Source: Oscillospiraceae bacterium (GTDB lineage Bacteria; Bacillota; Clostridia; Oscillospirales; Ruminococcaceae). Taken from it: 14,799 bases of DNA. Below the pieces are notes generated by a model, which made no database searches, had not been told where the DNA came from, and worked only from the letters and a program-made list of their open reading frames with translations. This document shows, one piece after another, positions 12,570-14,799 of the stretch. Numbering within the stretch: position 1 is the stretch's first letter; every line of letters starts with the position of its first letter. A program made the position numbers and the translations under genes. The DNA is taken from positions 1-14,799 of the forward strand of contig CAADWC010000147.1 in the NCBI GenBank assembly GCA_900752625.1, in the 5' to 3' direction.

Positions 12570-12932
12570 TTATAAAGATAACCCCTTGATTTTTGCCAAT
12601 TGCATGCAAGGAACACCGGAATTTGCTTTTGAATCTAAACTCGCTCCATTTTTCAGCAGTAAGTCTATTATAGTTCTGTCTCCATTATATCCAGAAATAG
12701 CTATCATTAACGGCGTTCTTCCAAATTTATCGGCTGCGTTGATTTCAGCTCCTTTTTCCAAAAGAAATTGCACTATTCTAACGGATTCACTTTGCACAGC
12801 AATATGTAAATAAGAATATGAATTTGCATCTTTAAAGTTTACCGTATCCATTTCAGACAAAATATTCAATGCTTCATCATCATGCCTATCTGCAATTTTA
12901 TAAAACAATTCATCTCTTCCTAACCTATCCAT
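12570..12932 (-). CDS. Small ankyrin-repeat protein
   Basis: A 120-residue protein made mostly of ankyrin repeats. After a helical cap (1-32), one repeat covers about 33-63 (YLHIAVQSESVRIVQFLLEKG), a second about 64-98 (GRTPLMIAIS and IIDLLLKNGASLD), and a third is only begun (about 99-117, SGVPCMQLAKIKG) before the stop, so the protein may be shortened. It has no signal peptide and probably acts in the cytosol by binding another protein. In bacteria such small ankyrin proteins often occur as immunity partners of toxins, but no toxin gene is beside it. It is more AT-rich in codon use than guaA next to it, which hints at acquisition. The ribosome site is weak (GAGG about 11 nt before the ATG) and no good promoter is evident. 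Confidence 0.82.
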   Translation of the reverse strand: MDRLGRDELFYKIADRHDDEALNILSEMDTVNFKDANSYSYLHIAVQSESVRIVQFLLEKGAEINAADKFGRTPLMIAISGYNGDRTIIDLLLKNGASLDSKANSGVPCMQLAKIKGLSL

Positions 12933-13031
12933 TATGATTTACGCCTCGCTTTATTTCATATCTATAACTTCTCTTGAAACTTGGGGTTGTGACGAATAAT
13001 AATTGCTCACTGCTTCCCGTTATCAAAAGAC

Positions 13032-13066
13032 AAAATCCCGAATCCCCATTGGGTTTCGGGATTTTT
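13032..13066. terminator. Terminator of guaA
   Basis: AAAATCCCGAA (13032-13042) pairs with TTCGGGATTTT (13055-13065); after one mismatch CCC/GGG pairs continue to a short loop. It starts 5 nt from the guaA stop; T-runs on both sides allow bidirectional action. Confidence 0.88.
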
Positions 13067-13070
13067 TGTT

Positions 13071-14606
13071 TTATTCCCACTCAATAGTAGCCGGCGGCTT
13101 GGTAGTAATATCATACACGACTCTGTTAATATTCTTAACCTCGTTTACTATACGGCTGGAACAGGCTTCGAGAACCTCGTATGGGATACGGGCGAAATCC
13201 GCCGTCATAAAGTCCGTCGTAGTAACGCCTCTGAGTGCAAGCGTATAATCGTATGTCCTGAAATCTCCCATTACGCCTACAGAACGCATATCGGTAAGCA
13301 CCGCAAAATACTGATGAATTGAACGGTCAAGTCCCGCCTTTGCAATTTCCTCACGGAATATCCAGTCGGCGTCCTGAAGAATTTCAAGCTTCTCGTCCGT
13401 TATTTCTCCGATAATTCTTATTGCAAGCCCCGGTCCCGGGAAAGGCTGTCGCCATACGAGAGTTTCGGAAAGTCCAAGCTCCTGTCCCAGCTTTCTCGTT
13501 TCATCCTTGAAAAGCATTCTGAGAGGCTCGATGATCTCCTTAAAATCAACATAGTCAGGCAGTCCGCCTACGTTATGGTGTGACTTGATAACCGCCGCAT
13601 CGCCGGAACCGGACTCTATAACATCGGGATAGATCGTGCCCTGCGCAAGAAAATCGACTTTTCCGATCTTCTTTGCCTCAGACTCGAAAACTCTGATAAA
13701 TTCTTCGCCGATAGTCTTTCTTTTTGTTTCAGGATCGGAAACTCCCCTGAGCTTGTCCATGAATCTGTCTTTGGCATTAACTCTTACAAAATTAATGTCC
13801 CAGTCCTTAAACGCAGCCTCTACTTCGTCGCCCTCGTTTTTACGCATAAATCCATGGTCTACAAAAATACAGGTCAACTGTCTGCCTACCGCCTTTGAAA
13901 GCAGCGCCGCCAGTACGGAGCTGTCTACTCCGCCGGAGAGAGCAAGAAGAACTTTTCCCTCTCCTACCTTTTCCCGGATCTGCTTGATCGCAGTCTCGGC
14001 ATAATTCTCCATCGTCCAGTCACCTTTGCAGCCGCAGACATTTTTCAAAAAACTGTCCAGCATTCCAAGTCCGTATTCGGTGTGATTTACCTCCGGATGG
14101 AACTGAACCGCGTAAAGCTTTTTCTCCTCGTTAGCCATCGCGGCGACAGGGCAGCTTGCAGTATGAGCAACTATTTTAAAGCCCTCGGGGATTTCAGATA
14201 TATAATCGGTATGACTCATCCACGAAACCGCTTTTTCGGACATATTTTCAAACAGCACACAGGATTTATCATAACAGGTTTCGGTTTTTCCGTATTCCGA
14301 GGTTATACAGGTTGAAACCTTTCCGCCCAGCATATGAGCCATCAGCTGGGAACCGTAGCATATTCCCAGTACAGGTATGCCTAACTCGAAAAGCTCCTTA
14401 TCAATGCTCGGAGCGTCTTCGCCGTAAACGCTGTTGGGTCCTCCGGTAAAAATAATACCGCTTGGGGCGAGCCGCTTTATTTCATCAATAGTTAGCTTAT
14501 TATATGGCTTGACCTCGCAGTAAACATTACACTCGCGGACGCGGCGGGCAATAAGCTGATTATACTGACCTCCGAAATCCAGAATAAGAATATGCTGATG
14601 TTCCAT
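13071..14606 (-). CDS. guaA: GMP synthase (glutamine-hydrolysing)
   Basis: A 511-residue cytosolic enzyme that converts XMP to GMP with ATP and glutamine, the last step of guanine nucleotide synthesis. The N-terminal class I glutamine amidotransferase domain (1-190) has the nucleophile in GICYGSQ (Cys83) and the partner residues in FHPEVN (His170, Glu172). The ATP-pyrophosphatase domain starts near 200 with the PP-loop SGGVDSS (224-230). The C-terminal dimer domain includes [16 protein letters not shown] and ends in the invariant-looking PPATIEWE. Length is as usual for bacteria. The ATG gives the expected [12 protein letters not shown] start; its ribosome site is poor (GAG 9 nt, AAGGA about 15 nt upstream). 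The leader is only about 33 nt, which leaves no room for a purine riboswitch. Confidence 0.98.
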   Translation of the reverse strand: MEHQHILILDFGGQYNQLIARRVRECNVYCEVKPYNKLTIDEIKRLAPSGIIFTGGPNSVYGEDAPSIDKELFELGIPVLGICYGSQLMAHMLGGKVSTCITSEYGKTETCYDKSCVLFENMSEKAVSWMSHTDYISEIPEGFKIVAHTASCPVAAMANEEKKLYAVQFHPEVNHTEYGLGMLDSFLKNVCGCKGDWTMENYAETAIKQIREKVGEGKVLLALSGGVDSSVLAALLSKAVGRQLTCIFVDHGFMRKNEGDEVEAAFKDWDINFVRVNAKDRFMDKLRGVSDPETKRKTIGEEFIRVFESEAKKIGKVDFLAQGTIYPDVIESGSGDAAVIKSHHNVGGLPDYVDFKEIIEPLRMLFKDETRKLGQELGLSETLVWRQPFPGPGLAIRIIGEITDEKLEILQDADWIFREEIAKAGLDRSIHQYFAVLTDMRSVGVMGDFRTYDYTLALRGVTTTDFMTADFARIPYEVLEACSSRIVNEVKNINRVVYDITTKPPATIEWE

Positions 14607-14645
14607 AGGCTTTAACTCATTCCTTTTCTAAAAAATATATATTAA

Positions 14646-14674
14646 ATTATACCATGCTCCGACCGTATTTGCAA
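14646..14674 (-). promoter_or_regulatory. Promoter of guaA
   Basis: Minus strand: TTGCAA (14669-14674), 17-bp spacer, TATAAT (14646-14651) with an adjacent TGG extension. Start near 14639. Confidence 0.72.
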
Positions 14675-14702
14675 TAGCCGCAGCTGATTTTACAGGTAAA
14701 TT

Positions 14703-14720
14703 TATTGTAGGTTTACAATA
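14703..14720. repeat. Perfect 18-bp dyad upstream of guaA
   Basis: TATTGTA (14703-14709), GGTT, TACAATA (14714-14720): 7-bp perfect arms. It lies about 30 bp beyond the guaA -35, so it could serve guaA as an upstream site or a gene beyond the right edge. The compact symmetry is typical of a dimeric repressor operator. Confidence 0.5.
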
Positions 14721-14799
14721 GAAGCATAACAATTCACAAAAAAAGATAGCGGAAAAGGCTGACCTGTGTTACAGTTAAGTTGCAAAACAAATATAAACA
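14721..14799. other. Window edge, no gene seen
   Basis: AT-rich end of the window. I see no open frame with a start and ribosome site, no RNA gene and no clear promoter. Confidence 0.4.

Noticed and set aside
13003..13248. Plus-strand open frame across the guaA terminator
   Set aside because: It runs through a clear terminator and the guaA 3' end in antisense, with no start signal.
14607..14799. Purine (guanine) riboswitch before guaA
   Set aside because: The predicted leader is only about 33 nt and I found no purine-aptamer core or paired loops in either strand of this region.

Overview
The window looks like a chromosomal stretch from a low-to-mid GC Gram-positive anaerobe of the Clostridia. 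Strong GGAGG-type ribosome sites, near-consensus sigma-A promoters with 17-bp spacers, AT-rich intergenic DNA and an LPXTG-anchored surface protein all point that way. A GTP-type PEP carboxykinase together with this surface-protein style suggests the Oscillospiraceae/Ruminococcus group, but that placement is inference. I see no rRNA, tRNA, CRISPR array, insertion sequence or phage gene. Most genes are single transcription units with their own promoter and hairpin terminator.

Left part (1-5275), plus strand except one gene. It starts with the 3' end of pckG and its terminator, then glmU (UDP-GlcNAc synthesis) with its own promoter, which carries a perfect dyad over the -35 box. Next is a divergent pair: a 59-residue ribbon-helix-helix protein (minus) and a TM2-domain membrane protein (plus). 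Their shared intergenic region holds nested inverted repeats that lie over both -35 regions. Then comes a 666-residue sortase-anchored surface protein with a signal peptide, a likely beta-helix, a C-terminal stalk domain, a Ser/Asp/Glu-rich linker and LPDTG, expressed from a strong extended -10 promoter with a leader of about 140 nt.

Middle part (5276-9960). Two overlapping flavodoxin-fold oxidoreductase genes (minus) are divergent from an HxlR-type regulator (plus), with interleaved promoters: a likely redox- or electrophile-responsive module. One flavoprotein has the compact CX2CX2CX5C cluster pattern of iron-sulfur flavoproteins. A GtrA-family membrane protein (plus) converges on a CPA1 K+ or Na+/H+ antiporter with C-terminal RCK_C domains (minus).

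Right part (9963-14799). A polar amino-acid ABC permease and ATPase pair (minus) has no substrate-binding protein. A plus-strand gene of unknown function has a broken metallopeptidase-like motif and may be truncated at its 3' end. A short AT-rich ankyrin-repeat gene (minus) and guaA (GMP synthetase, minus) follow. An 18-bp perfect dyad lies upstream of guaA at the window edge.

I did not find one clearly new multi-gene system. The best leads are the RHH/TM2 divergent module with its nested operator-like repeats, the HxlR/flavoprotein locus with an Fe-S-type Cys cluster, the surface-protein leader, and the degenerate peptidase-like gene next to an orphan ankyrin gene.
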